Source of the DNA: Bradyrhizobium sp. 190
Lineage (GTDB): Bacteria; Pseudomonadota; Alphaproteobacteria; Rhizobiales; Xanthobacteraceae
Length of the DNA: 64,000 nucleotides
NCBI RefSeq assembly: GCF_023073415.1
Contig: NZ_JADPJL010000065.1
Span: forward strand, 372,001 to 436,000
Direction: 5' to 3'
Each line of letters starts with the position of its first letter. The stretch's first letter is position 1. The notes below the pieces were generated by a model that saw nothing but the letters and a program-made list of their open reading frames with translations, was not told the origin of the DNA and did not search any database. Shown here one piece after another: positions 42,307-50,966 of this stretch. The position numbers and the translations under genes were made by a program.

Positions 42307-42702
42307 ATGACCGTCAGCATTGCCGCCGCAGCACTGGCCGTTCAGTTGAGCATGACGCCTGGAAGCGCTGTTGCACCTGCCTTGGCTCAAACCGTGCAAT
42401 ACCGTGTACCCGCCCATCCGCCGCCATGCGGCCATGGTTGGGACCTGAGCGCGCGGGATGGCCTGTGCTATCCGAACGGCTATCTGCCGCCGCAGGAGCA
42501 GGCCGCAAGGCAGTATCCGCGTCACTATGGTGGCGGCCACTACCCCGTGCCGTGCGGGCATGGCGCAGACGTCGATAGCCGGGACGGTCAATGCTATCCG
42601 ACCGGAACGGTCCCGCTGCAGTATCAGCAGGGACGTCAACGATATTACGGCGATAGGTACTACCGACACCCGCCGCAGGGCCGGTACTACTATCGGGACT
42701 GA
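42307..42702 (+). CDS. Secreted CGHG/RDGxCY repeat protein, copy 2
   Basis: 131 aa, paralog of the protein at 41696. Signal peptide ending near 'VAPALAQ', then 'HPPPCGHGWDLSARDGLCYP' and 'PVPCGHGADVDSRDGQCYPT', with a Tyr/Arg-rich tail ('RYYGDRYYRH'). ATG at 42307, preceded by GGAGAAGG. The two genes arose by tandem duplication and each has an internal duplication. Function unknown. Confidence 0.75.
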   Translation: MTVSIAAAALAVQLSMTPGSAVAPALAQTVQYRVPAHPPPCGHGWDLSARDGLCYPNGYLPPQEQAARQYPRHYGGGHYPVPCGHGADVDSRDGQCYPTGTVPLQYQQGRQRYYGDRYYRHPPQGRYYYRD

Positions 42703-42710
42703 GCCTTCCG

Positions 42711-43196
42711 CTACGGCCGGCGCAACACCGCGACAGCTTCGGCAACCACCGCGATGAGCGAAGCCATGGTGTACGGCTTCGGCAGCCATCCGAGCGGGGC
42801 ATAGGGCTCAGCGCGCCCGCGCGTGTGCGCATCGTCATGCGCGGTTGCAAAGATGCAGCGAATGGCGAAGTCCTGATACAGTTGCCGCGCGGCGTCGATG
42901 CCGTCGCGGGTGCTGGCGAGACGAATGTCCATCACGGCGAGAGTCGGCTGCGCCTCGCCGGCCAGCGCGACGGCTTCCTCGGCAGTCGTGGCCGGCCCGA
43001 CCACCTCAAAGCCAGCTGCCGCCAGCGCGACCTCGGTTTGCATGGCGATCAGAAAATCATCCTCGACGATGAGAACGCGCGGCGGGCCCTGCTTGTCTTC
43101 CATCCGTCGGGCCTCTTCAGCAGGCGACGGCGGGTTTTGGTCCGGCTCGGACGGCGACGCAAAATGCCCTGCGCTTTCGCTCTGCTGAGGCGTCAT
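42711..43196 (-). CDS. Single-domain response regulator
   Basis: 161 aa from the ATG at 43196 (alternative ATG at 43103, 130 aa). The receiver domain has the acidic pair in 'VLIVEDDFL', the phosphoacceptor Asp in 'AVMDIRLAS' and Lys in 'LPKPYTM'; no output domain. It starts 12 bp after the stop of the upstream HWE-kinase gene, so it is the likely cognate partner. This pairing is common for HWE kinases in Rhizobiales. Confidence 0.9.
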   Translation of the reverse strand: MTPQQSESAGHFASPSEPDQNPPSPAEEARRMEDKQGPPRVLIVEDDFLIAMQTEVALAAAGFEVVGPATTAEEAVALAGEAQPTLAVMDIRLASTRDGIDAARQLYQDFAIRCIFATAHDDAHTRGRAEPYAPLGWLPKPYTMASLIAVVAEAVAVLRRP

Positions 43197-43207
43197 CGAT
43201 CGCCGAT

Positions 43208-45541
43208 CTAGATTTTCGCGGCGGGAAAATCGAGGCACGCCCGCGAAGGATTTTTCGTGACGCAAAGCGTTCCGTGCAGCTGGCGCGCGAGGCCGAGTAC
43301 GAGCTGGAGTCCGGACGAGGTCTTGCGTACCTCCTCCAGGTCGAACCCCTCCCCGTCATCCTCGACGCAGAGCGCCAGCCGTCCGTCCTGATCGGTCAAG
43401 CTGACCCGGACGGCCTGCCTCGCATGATCCTTGATGCCGTGCTTCACGGCGTTTGTCAGAAGCTCGTTCAATATCAGTGCGAGCGGCAGCGCCACGTCGT
43501 TGGAAAGCACGCCGCGCGCAACGCCGCATTCAATTCGCGCATCCGGCGGCAGCAATTGCCGGATGGTTTCACAGACCGCCGGCAGGAATTCTTCCGCCGC
43601 GAAACGGCTGGCGTCGCTGCGGCCGTACAGCACACGCTGCGCCGCCGCCATGGCCGAGATCCGCGCGCTGGCTTCGTTCAGGACTTTCCGCGCCTCCTCG
43701 CTGTGCGCGGTTCTTGCCGCGGAGAACAGCAGCGACTGCAGCATCTGCATGTTGTTCTTGGTGCGATGATTGAGTTCATCCAGCAGAAGCCGCTGCTGCG
43801 TTTCCGCCTGCCGCCGCTCGCTGATATCCACCAGCATGTTGATGGCGCCGTTGATCCTGCCGGAAGAGTCCCGCAGCGGCGTCGGGAACGGAATGAAGGG
43901 CACCCGCGTCCCGTCCGGCCGCTCCGCGACCGCTTCGGCGCCACGCACGGCGCGCCCTTCCTTGAGCGCCACCGCCATCGGGCACTGGTCATGCGGGAGC
44001 GGCGTGCCATCCGGCAGGAACAGCTTCCACGTAACGCACCATTCGTCACTGCCGAGCGCGGGTGTCCGGCCGGAGAATTCGACGGCCGCCTCGTTGAAGT
44101 AGGTAATTTTCCCCTCCGCGTCGGTCGTGTAAATCGCGGCCGGAATCGCCGCGAGCAATTCGGTGAGACGCTGCTCGCTCTCCCGGAGCTTGCGTTCGAC
44201 TTCCTTGCGATCGGTGATGTTGCGGGCGATCTTCGATGCGCCGACGATGCGCCCCTCGCCGTCGCGCACGGGCGAGACGGTCAGCGAAATGTCCAGGAGA
44301 CTGCCGTCCTTCCGCCGGCGAACGGTTTCATAATGGTGGATACGTTCGCCGAGCCCTATGCGCGCGAGTATCCCGGGCTCCTCGTCTTCGCGCCCTGGCG
44401 GAAAAAGAATTGTCACGGGCTTGCCGATGGCCTCACCGGCGCCATAGCCGAACAGCCGCTCGGCGCCTGAATTCCAGGTCCGGATGATCCCATCCAGATC
44501 CTTGCTGATAATCGCATCGTCGGAGGACTCCACGATGGACACGAGCTGCTGCGCACGCTCTTCGGCGGCGCTCCGCGCCTGTTCCGCCCTCAATCTCGCA
44601 ATGCCGAAACCCAGTTGCCGCGCAAGAGTCAGCGCGACGTCGATCTCCGGTTCGGTGAAGTGATGCGGCCTGTCGTAATAGGCCATGAATTTTCCGGCGA
44701 GCCGGCCGCTGATCAGGATCGGAATGAAAGCAACCGCTGAAATATGTTCTCGCGCAATCGTTTCCTTGAGCGCAACCGAAAGCGCTGAAACGCCGATATC
44801 CTCGAAGGTGACCGGACGCGGATTTCGCTCGTCCCTGTCCCATGGCGAATGGCCTTCGACGGCCTTCCGATACCCGTCCGACAGGTCCCGCCATCCGACG
44901 AAACGCATCACGTCGCTATCATCAAACAGCAGAATGGAGGCGCGCTTGCAGGCGAGCGCGGCGAGGATGGCGTCCAGGCCGGCGTCGTAGACGTCTGGAA
45001 GCGACGCCGCGTATTGGAGCCTTTCGGAGACCCGGAATAGTGCCGTCTGCTCTTCGCTGCGGCGTGCCAGCGCCTGTTCGGTCTCCTTGCGGGCGCTGAT
45101 ATCATGCTGAACGCGCACCGCGTAAAGGAAATTTCCCGACGCATCGCGAACGCTTGAGGACGTAACCTCCGCCCAGAAGTATGAGCCGTCCTTGCGTGCG
45201 AGGCGCTTTTCAATCGTGTAGCGATCGATTTCGCCGGCGATCTGTCGCCTGAACTGCGCAAGATCCTGCGCGACGTCCTGTGGCGCGGTCTCGTCAAAGA
45301 TGGAGCGGCCGAGCAGGTCGGCCGCCTCCTGTCCCGTCAGCTCGCAGACCTTCTGGTTGACGCGCAGCATGCGCCCGGCCTGATCGATCTCGGCGATGCC
45401 CACGCCGATATGCTCGTAGGTGACAGCCAACCTGTCTTCGTGCGCAGGCAACTGTTCTTCGCGAGGCCCTCGGGCGATATCCGGGGTGGCAGACAGGCCT
45501 GGCTGGGAGAGAGGCTTGGCCGTCCGTTGCTGGATGTTCAT
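43208..45541 (-). CDS. PAS/GAF HWE-type sensor histidine kinase
   Basis: 777 aa from the ATG at 45541 ('MNIQQRTAKPLSQPGLS'); the frame extends to 45619. Order: PAS (about 35-150, 'YEHIGVGIAEIDQAGRMLRV'), GAF (about 165-315), PAS (about 325-445), PAS (about 450-575), then the HWE/HisKA_2 core with phospho-His in 'LNHRTKNNMQML' and HATPase motifs 'LILNELLTNAVKHG', 'VEDDGEGFDL', 'GLQLVLGLARQL'. No TM segment, so cytoplasmic; several such kinases are photosensors or stress sensors, but no chromophore Cys (NCRFLQ-type) is visible. Co-transcribed with the response regulator. Confidence 0.93.
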   Translation of the reverse strand: MNIQQRTAKPLSQPGLSATPDIARGPREEQLPAHEDRLAVTYEHIGVGIAEIDQAGRMLRVNQKVCELTGQEAADLLGRSIFDETAPQDVAQDLAQFRRQIAGEIDRYTIEKRLARKDGSYFWAEVTSSSVRDASGNFLYAVRVQHDISARKETEQALARRSEEQTALFRVSERLQYAASLPDVYDAGLDAILAALACKRASILLFDDSDVMRFVGWRDLSDGYRKAVEGHSPWDRDERNPRPVTFEDIGVSALSVALKETIAREHISAVAFIPILISGRLAGKFMAYYDRPHHFTEPEIDVALTLARQLGFGIARLRAEQARSAAEERAQQLVSIVESSDDAIISKDLDGIIRTWNSGAERLFGYGAGEAIGKPVTILFPPGREDEEPGILARIGLGERIHHYETVRRRKDGSLLDISLTVSPVRDGEGRIVGASKIARNITDRKEVERKLRESEQRLTELLAAIPAAIYTTDAEGKITYFNEAAVEFSGRTPALGSDEWCVTWKLFLPDGTPLPHDQCPMAVALKEGRAVRGAEAVAERPDGTRVPFIPFPTPLRDSSGRINGAINMLVDISERRQAETQQRLLLDELNHRTKNNMQMLQSLLFSAARTAHSEEARKVLNEASARISAMAAAQRVLYGRSDASRFAAEEFLPAVCETIRQLLPPDARIECGVARGVLSNDVALPLALILNELLTNAVKHGIKDHARQAVRVSLTDQDGRLALCVEDDGEGFDLEEVRKTSSGLQLVLGLARQLHGTLCVTKNPSRACLDFPAAKI

Positions 45542-45722
45542 TCCCGGCATCCCCTGCCCCAAGGGCAAATTTTGCGTCACACGATACTCGGCGTCACCAC
45601 ATGCAGGATCGGCACGCATGACGGCTCAGCTCATAAGTCCGGCCAGAGAAAATTGTTCCTCGCGATGGCGGGAACTCGAAATGTCCGTTCTTGCGCGCCT
45701 TCGCTACCCGCAGGACGGAGCG

Positions 45723-46118
45723 CTAGCACCCCCGGCAGATGCCCGTGAACGAACTCACCTCCGGTCGCGCCCGTGGCCGAACCGGCGGTTTTCGCGGGCG
45801 ATGTTGGCGCGCGCTGATGATCCGTTGCGAGGCACTGGGCGGCGTCGCGACCCGTGCGCGCGGCGCCGTCGGACCAACCGTTCCATAGGAGACGGCCGGC
45901 GGTGGAGGGTTGGGCCTGAGCGGTGGGATATTCGAGGCGTTGCCGATGCCGCTGGGATCCGAGAGCGCCCTGGGATTGGCCGGGCCGAACGGCACGCCTG
46001 ATATCGATGAATTGCCGGCGCCGGCCGAGCCGGCTGGCGGCGTCAATTGCGCGAATGCCGTGGCGGGGACGATAAGGGCGAGCCCCATGAAGAGAACAAG
46101 CGCCGGATTGCGGGACAT
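45723..46118 (-). CDS. Secreted Pro-rich hypothetical protein
   Basis: 131 aa from the ATG at 46118 (GGAGAGACC just upstream). Signal peptide 'NPALVLFMGLALIVPATAFA', then a Gly/Pro/Ser-rich mature chain and a basic C-terminus ('RQHRPRKPPVRPRARP') ending with two Cys. Low complexity; exported or periplasmic; no family. Confidence 0.55.
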   Translation of the reverse strand: MSRNPALVLFMGLALIVPATAFAQLTPPAGSAGAGNSSISGVPFGPANPRALSDPSGIGNASNIPPLRPNPPPPAVSYGTVGPTAPRARVATPPSASQRIISARQHRPRKPPVRPRARPEVSSFTGICRGC

Positions 46119-46294
46119 CGAGGTCTCTCCAGGAGCCACTCATGCAACGATCATGTGGGGCACGCGTTCCCCTGCTTCCAGGTCTCTGCTTTCAAGTCGT
46201 CGGTTTTTCCTGCCGTCCGTCCTGCCCTGGAGTAGGCGCCGGCGGGAGAATCAGGCCTAATCATGGCGCGATCACGTTTTGAGATTCCGGCGGA

Positions 46295-46540
46295 ATGAAC
46301 CAGCCTGAGATCCTCGATTCCGATATCCGCGCCCTGCAGCAGTGGCTGCGCGCTGCCTGGCGGCAGCTCGGCGATCCCTCCCTCACCACCTTCAGCCGGC
46401 GCGAGTTGCGCAACCAGATGAAGCAGTGCAGCGCCGACCTGCGGGCGCGGCTGCAGGTGGTGGCCGAGCAACAGTCCGGGCCGGTCCAGCAACCGATCCC
46501 GGCCTACTCCCGGCCGGAGCTGCGCATCCTGTCATGGTGA
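46295..46540 (+). CDS. Small conserved hypothetical protein
   Basis: 81 aa. Soluble and helical: 'IRALQQWLRAAWRQLGDPSL', 'FSRRELRNQMKQCSADLRAR'. No motif recognised. The 3' end overlaps the convergent membrane protein gene by 9 bp. ATG at 46295 without a strong Shine-Dalgarno. Confidence 0.55.
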   Translation: MNQPEILDSDIRALQQWLRAAWRQLGDPSLTTFSRRELRNQMKQCSADLRARLQVVAEQQSGPVQQPIPAYSRPELRILSW

Positions 46541-46936
46541 CGGGACAAGGTCAGGCACCTGCCGCTCCGCCGCCAGCCACGAACACACCGCCGACGGCAC
46601 CGCGCCGATGAGGCCAAGCAGCAGGACATACGGCCCGTGGCCGAAGCCGATCCAGAACGCTGCTGCCAGCGGCAGGTAGGTGATCGCGTAGCCGAACAGC
46701 GCCGTGAGCGCGATGCGGTACGAGACATTTCGCTTTGCAAGGGCATGGTCGAACCACGCGGCCAATAGCGCGGGGATCAACCCGACCAGATATATCGTCG
46801 GCAGCATCATGATTTGGGCGACATCGAACGTGTTCGGGCTGCCCGCAAGCCAATTGGCAATCTGCAGCATCACCCAGAACGCGACGACGAAGCCGAGCGG
46901 CGGGGCTATGGCGGCAAAGATGAGAAGGCGCTTCAT
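46532..46936 (-). CDS. Small four-helix membrane protein
   Basis: 134 aa from the ATG at 46936 ('MKRLLIFAAIAPPLGFVVAF'). Four TM helices (about 5-25, 42-62, 75-95, 100-120). Possibly the DUF5413 group seen in Bradyrhizobium, recalled by general appearance only. Function unknown. Confidence 0.65.
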   Translation of the reverse strand: MKRLLIFAAIAPPLGFVVAFWVMLQIANWLAGSPNTFDVAQIMMLPTIYLVGLIPALLAAWFDHALAKRNVSYRIALTALFGYAITYLPLAAAFWIGFGHGPYVLLLGLIGAVPSAVCSWLAAERQVPDLVPSP

Positions 46937-47068
46937 GCTGGTAATCCGTGGTTGCTGATGTTGGCCCGAACCGTAGCGCCGCGTCGTTCGTTGCCGCTGT
47001 GACGCCACTCACGCTGGCCGGCGCCGCCGCTCCGGCCCATGGTCGGAGGCGCATTGGGGAAGTCGGCG

Positions 47069-47265
47069 ATGACGAGGACCGGCCTATGCTTGGCGGCGTT
47101 GGGCGCGCCGATCGTTTCGGCCGCGTCCGCGCAAGGCCCCGCGCCCGCCGCGTTCAGGGTCATCTCGCCGATCTTCGGCCAGCTCGTCACGTTCTCGATG
47201 CCGGCGAATTTCGTCGTCGTTTCCGACAACAGCACCGGGCCGAACTACATTCGCGAGGCTGTGCT
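47069..47265 (+). pseudogene. Truncated secreted-protein gene
   Basis: ATG at 47069 with GGGGA 8 bp upstream. Signal peptide-like 'LAALGAPIVSAASAQ', then 'FSMPANFVVVSDNSTGPNYI' and 'REAVLK', after which coding character ends where the integrase remnant begins on the other strand. I recall intact relatives that continue with ~80 more residues. The open frame to 47506 is antisense read-through. Confidence 0.6.
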
Positions 47266-47485
47266 GAAACTCATCCTTTCGTTCGTCCGGCGCTTCGGTC
47301 TCGCACAGCCGATCGTTGAAACCGTGGCGCAGCGAATACAGCGTGTGACGCTCGCTCTCGCGCAAGCCATGATCTTCAACGAACTTGTTGACCGCAGCGG
47401 AGAACGCATCGCCATTGTCGCGGTCGCAATTTTGGTCTGGGTTGTTGACAACAAATCGCGGAACAACCTTTGGTACGTAAAAACT
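47266..47485 (-). pseudogene. Tyrosine recombinase (phage integrase) C-terminal remnant
   Basis: The minus frame reads 'VPRFVVNNPDQNCDRDNGDA', then 'FSAAVNKFVEDHGLRESERH' and 'TLYSLRHGFNDRLC'. HTLYSLRH is the catalytic H-x2-x-LRH motif of tyrosine recombinases. A TAA lies upstream in frame, and the C-terminal catalytic Tyr is lost where the frame runs into the truncated secreted-protein gene. Confidence 0.78.
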
Positions 47486-47720
47486 TTAAGTGCGAACTTG
47501 AAATAATTGCTCTATAAGTTGTGTTCCCAGCGTTTGCTTTATTCACTCATTACTTGAAGACGTACCGCGATGTCTTCGTCGATGATGAGGATCTCTACGG
47601 AGACGCAGGAGCCCTTTTGCTTGGGCTGATTCAACCGCGACGGCCGCCCTTCACTTAGGCCGTGCATGTCCCAAGCGCCGGTGCCGCCCCCTTTCCGGGT
47701 AAGAAAAGCGGAGCAAGAAC

Positions 47721-48884
47721 ATGGCGAAGAACATTGTGATATTTTCCGACGGAACTGGCCAAGGTGCTAGCATGCCGAAGGCGGAGCGCACCAACGTCTG
47801 GAAGCTATGGGACGCAACCGAAAAGGCTGCCCCCGCTCGACAGGTAACCTTCTATGATGAAGGGCTGGGTGTGGAGCACAAGCGTGAGTGGTGGCGTTGG
47901 GCGTACGATCTCGCCAGCCGGGCGACAGGCCTCGGAATCTCACAAAATATCAAGGACTGCTATACAGCGCTCATCGAATATTATGAACCGGGAGACCGGG
48001 TTTTTCTTTTCGGATTCAGTCGCGGTGCGTTTACCGTACGCAGTCTCGGCGGCGTGCTGTCGCTGTGTGGTATTCCGCAACGCGACGCCGCGGGAAACAG
48101 TCCTCGCGACCGTCAGAATAAGAAGGGTCGATTGGCGCTTGTCGAGGAGGCGGTTGAAACTGTCTACAAGCACTACGGAGACAATGAGAAGCAAGAAGAG
48201 CGCATTGCCCTTGGCCTGCAATATCGCAACCGCTACCAGAGCCTTTCCATCGATTCCAGCAACCCTCCCTTTCCCTATTTTATTGGAGTCTGGGACACCG
48301 TGCGCGCGCTCGGCATTCCGGGCTCAAGCGGATTGGTCTTGTGGCGTCACGACTTCCACAATGCCTCGCTAAATCCCAGCATCCCCTACGGACGCCAAGC
48401 GCTCTCGATCGACGAAAACCGCGAAATCTTCGCGCCGGAGATTTGGGACGAGTCGGAAGAATCGCCGGAAGCCAAAGCGCGGGATCGTATCAAGCAAGTT
48501 TGGTTTCCCGGCGTACATTCCGATGTGGGCGGTGGCTATCGCGAGACGGGCCTATCCGATTTGGCGCTGGAGTGGATGATCAATGAGGCAATGGCAGTCG
48601 AGCATCCGCTCATCGTGGATATGACCAAGCTGAAACTGACGCCTTCATACGAAGGCATCCAGCACGACGAGCGGACCGGATGGGGTCGCGCCTGGACCGA
48701 GGGCACCAGGGAAGGCGTACGAGACGGCAATGGGCCGGACATCCTACATGAAGACTTTGTTCACAACCGCTTTGGCTTAGCCAAGGCACGTTGCGTGACT
48801 GGCGACCGACCCTATCGTCCAAAGGCGCTGGCGAAGCACCGAGAGTATTTGCCCTTCTATGGAAGTCCAAATGGCGCGCAATGA
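47721..48884 (+). CDS. DUF2235 alpha/beta hydrolase (Tle1-like phospholipase family)
   Basis: 387 aa. 'NIVIFSDGTGQG' at 4-15 is the DUF2235 start signature. Nucleophile Ser100 lies in 'LFGFSRGAFTVR' (GxSxG), Asp in 'FIGVWDTVRALG' near 193, and His in 'FPGVHSDVGGGY' near 265. The family includes type VI secretion phospholipase effectors Tle1, but no T6SS gene, VgrG or immunity gene is nearby, so this may be a housekeeping or stress hydrolase. ATG at 47721 with GGAGC about 11 bp upstream. It starts just beyond the integrase remnant. Confidence 0.9.
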   Translation: MAKNIVIFSDGTGQGASMPKAERTNVWKLWDATEKAAPARQVTFYDEGLGVEHKREWWRWAYDLASRATGLGISQNIKDCYTALIEYYEPGDRVFLFGFSRGAFTVRSLGGVLSLCGIPQRDAAGNSPRDRQNKKGRLALVEEAVETVYKHYGDNEKQEERIALGLQYRNRYQSLSIDSSNPPFPYFIGVWDTVRALGIPGSSGLVLWRHDFHNASLNPSIPYGRQALSIDENREIFAPEIWDESEESPEAKARDRIKQVWFPGVHSDVGGGYRETGLSDLALEWMINEAMAVEHPLIVDMTKLKLTPSYEGIQHDERTGWGRAWTEGTREGVRDGNGPDILHEDFVHNRFGLAKARCVTGDRPYRPKALAKHREYLPFYGSPNGAQ

Positions 48885-49217
48885 ACGCCTAATTCACCTG
48901 CACAAACAAATACGCAAAGGATGCGCTACGACTGATGGCGGAGCTCCAATCAAACTGGGATACTGCACATCGTTTGATGAAAGAAGGAGCTCAGATCAAT
49001 GGGCGATCCCTTATCCGTTCCGATGGGATCGGAACTGGGCCCTAGATTCTTGATTTGACGCGTTTTCTTGATGCGAACCGGCCTCCGATTCGCTGGAAAA
49101 CGCTCTGCCTGCGCCGGCCGGCCCTGTTGATAACCCACAAGTCCCGGGCCCAGCGTCGAAACAGACCGCCATGGTGTGCTATCCGCATACCGGCCTGATT
49201 AACGACGGACAGAACAT
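48885..49217. other. Intergenic region with a repeat
   Basis: Holds the inverted-orientation repeat at 49042-49106. A 36-codon frame (48935-49045, containing 'MAELQSNWDTAHRLMKEG') looks protein-like but has no independent support. Confidence 0.35.
49042..49106 (-). repeat. Dispersed repeat, copy A (reverse)
   Basis: CTAGATTCTTGATTTGACGC, then CGTTTTCTTGATGCGAACCGG and GGAAAACGC, is the reverse complement of the element at 51686-51750, with some divergence. Confidence 0.65.
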
Positions 49218-49817
49218 ATGCGGATCACCCTGGTCGGTTCCCGCCATTTCGGCGTGACGACATTCAACACGTTGCGCCAACACGGCGTCGATATCGTCCG
49301 CGTCGTCGTCCACGATGGCGAGGATCGGCTTGCCGCGACCGCGCGGGCCGCCGGGATCGAGGTCGTCGTGCAGGCCGATCCCAAACGCGTGGTCGCACCG
49401 GAAATCGCGCCCAATACCGACCTGATCGTGACCGCCCATAGTCATGCCCGCGTCACCCGGGAAGCACTGGCTACCGCCAAACTCGGCGGCATCGGCTATC
49501 ACCCCTCGCTGCTGCCCCGGCATCGCGGCATTGCCGCCGTGGAGTGGACCATCAAGGAAGGCGATCCGATCGCCGGCGGCACCATCTATCACCTCGCCGA
49601 CCGCATGGATGCCGGCGCCATCGCCGCGCAGGAGTGGGTATTCGTCAGGAAGGGAGAGACCGCGCGCGAGCTCTGGGAACGCGCGCTGGCCCCGCTGGGC
49701 CAGAAACTGCTCGCTGACGTCATCTTTCACGCCAAGACCCACAACAACCTCCCGGCCACGCCGCAGGAGGAGGAGTTCGCCACCCAAGCGCCAAGCCTGT
49801 CCGACGCGAAACACTGA
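49218..49817 (+). CDS. Formyltransferase-family protein with altered catalytic triad
   Basis: 199 aa, formyl_trans_N (Fmt/PurN) Rossmann-like fold only: 'MRITLVGSRHFGVTTFNTLR', 'GGIGYHPSLLPRHRG', 'GTIYHLADRMDAGAIAAQE'. Family catalysis uses Asn-x-His and Asp. Here His95 and Asp131 are present, but the Asn position (two before His) is Gly93. It lacks the C-terminal Fmt tRNA-binding domain. It may transfer a different group or be inactive. ATG at 49218; upstream ACGGACAGAAC is a weak Shine-Dalgarno. Confidence 0.82.
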   Translation: MRITLVGSRHFGVTTFNTLRQHGVDIVRVVVHDGEDRLAATARAAGIEVVVQADPKRVVAPEIAPNTDLIVTAHSHARVTREALATAKLGGIGYHPSLLPRHRGIAAVEWTIKEGDPIAGGTIYHLADRMDAGAIAAQEWVFVRKGETARELWERALAPLGQKLLADVIFHAKTHNNLPATPQEEEFATQAPSLSDAKH

Positions 49818-50020
49818 ACCCTACCTAATTACCTCTGGCGCGGCTGTTGGTACGGAATCAGTGGCGAAATCGCAGCTTTTTTCGCTCCTCGCCCGGAACC
49901 GGATTCACCTTGATGTGTTTGAAATTTCGGGAACATTCCGCAGTGTTGCGTCGCACCCAAGTTTGGACACATTGTGACCAGATAAGGCGTGTCTTCACAC
50001 ACACCTCAAGGATTTGATCC

Positions 50021-50374
50021 ATGCGCGCCAATCGCATCAGCGACATTTTGTTTGCCTCGTTTCTTGCCTCCGCCGCGACCCTGGCCGCAGCTCCGGCCTC
50101 CGCGCAGTCGCCCTATGACGGCCTTTGGCAGGTTACCGTTGTCACAAAAACGGGCAGTTGCGATGCGCAGACTACCTCGACCGTGAATGTCGCCGACGGC
50201 AAGATTTCGGGCGGTCCTGTTTCCGGCAGTGTCGGCAGCGGGGGACTTGTGCGAGTCTCGATCAATGGTGCATATGCGAACGGTCAACTCAGTGGCAACT
50301 CCGGATCGGGGAAATGGAATGGGGCTTCAGCTGGTGTCGCGTGCAGCGGTCGATGGGAAGCGTCCCGTCAGTAA
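50021..50374 (+). CDS. Small secreted protein
   Basis: 117 aa. Signal peptide ('FASFLASAATLAAAPASAQ') and a Gly/Ser-rich beta mature domain ('SPYDGLWQVTVVTKTGSCDA', 'GSGKWNGASAGVACSGRWEA'). The two Cys may pair. Similar secreted beta-rich proteins are common in Bradyrhizobium. AAGGATTTGATCC lies upstream. It overlaps the start of the next ORF, which has a similar fold. Confidence 0.68.
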   Translation: MRANRISDILFASFLASAATLAAAPASAQSPYDGLWQVTVVTKTGSCDAQTTSTVNVADGKISGGPVSGSVGSGGLVRVSINGAYANGQLSGNSGSGKWNGASAGVACSGRWEASRQ

Positions 50375-50873
50375 GGCAAGCCAGACTTCAGAATTTTTCG
50401 CCAAAGCGCGGCGGCTGACATTCGCAGCCGTCGCGTTTTTTTTGACAGCCCTTTCGGACTCCACGAGCTACGCCCAGTCCAGTACATTCGCCGGCATGGC
50501 CGGCACCTGGTCCGGTCCCGGCACCGTGACGCTGGACGATGGTTCGAGCGAGCGCATCCGCTGCCGGGCGACCTACAAGGTGATCGGCGCCAGCATGGAC
50601 ATGAACCTCACCTGCGCCAGCGACGCCTACAGGTTCAACCTGCACGCGGCGGTGGTCGCGGCGGGCGGCGAAGTCACCGGCACCTGGAGCGAGACCAGCC
50701 GCAATGTCGGCGGCAGCATCCAGGGCCACGGCGCCGGCGGCAGCTTCCAGATCATTGCCCAGGCGGCCGGTTTCAGCTCCAGCATTTCGTTGAAGACGAC
50801 CGGCAACAAGCAGGCGATCGCCATGAGGGCCGACAGCCAGTTCCGCGCCGCCAATATTTTGCTGTCGAAGTAG
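50319..50873 (+). CDS. Secreted beta-rich protein
   Basis: 184 aa if it starts at the ATG at 50319, which overlaps the previous gene by 56 bp; a later start is possible. Signal-like 'FAAVAFFLTALSDSTSYAQS' then 'FAGMAGTWSGPGTVTLDDGS' and 'ERIRCRATYKVIGASMDMNL'. The pattern (GTWSGxGTVxLxxGxxExIRCRxxY) occurs in secreted alphaproteobacterial proteins of unknown role. The start is uncertain, the mature domain well supported. Confidence 0.68.
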   Translation: MGLQLVSRAAVDGKRPVSKASQTSEFFAKARRLTFAAVAFFLTALSDSTSYAQSSTFAGMAGTWSGPGTVTLDDGSSERIRCRATYKVIGASMDMNLTCASDAYRFNLHAAVVAAGGEVTGTWSETSRNVGGSIQGHGAGGSFQIIAQAAGFSSSISLKTTGNKQAIAMRADSQFRAANILLSK

Positions 50874-50966
50874 ACTCGTTTCCCCCACCCTCAACTGTCA
50901 TCGCCCGCCTTGTGCGTAATTGCGCACAAGGCGCGCGACGACAAGTGTGGTCGCTCACGTCGTTCT

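Noticed and set aside
43274..44470. 398-codon plus-strand ORF
   Set aside because: Antisense shadow of the HWE kinase gene.
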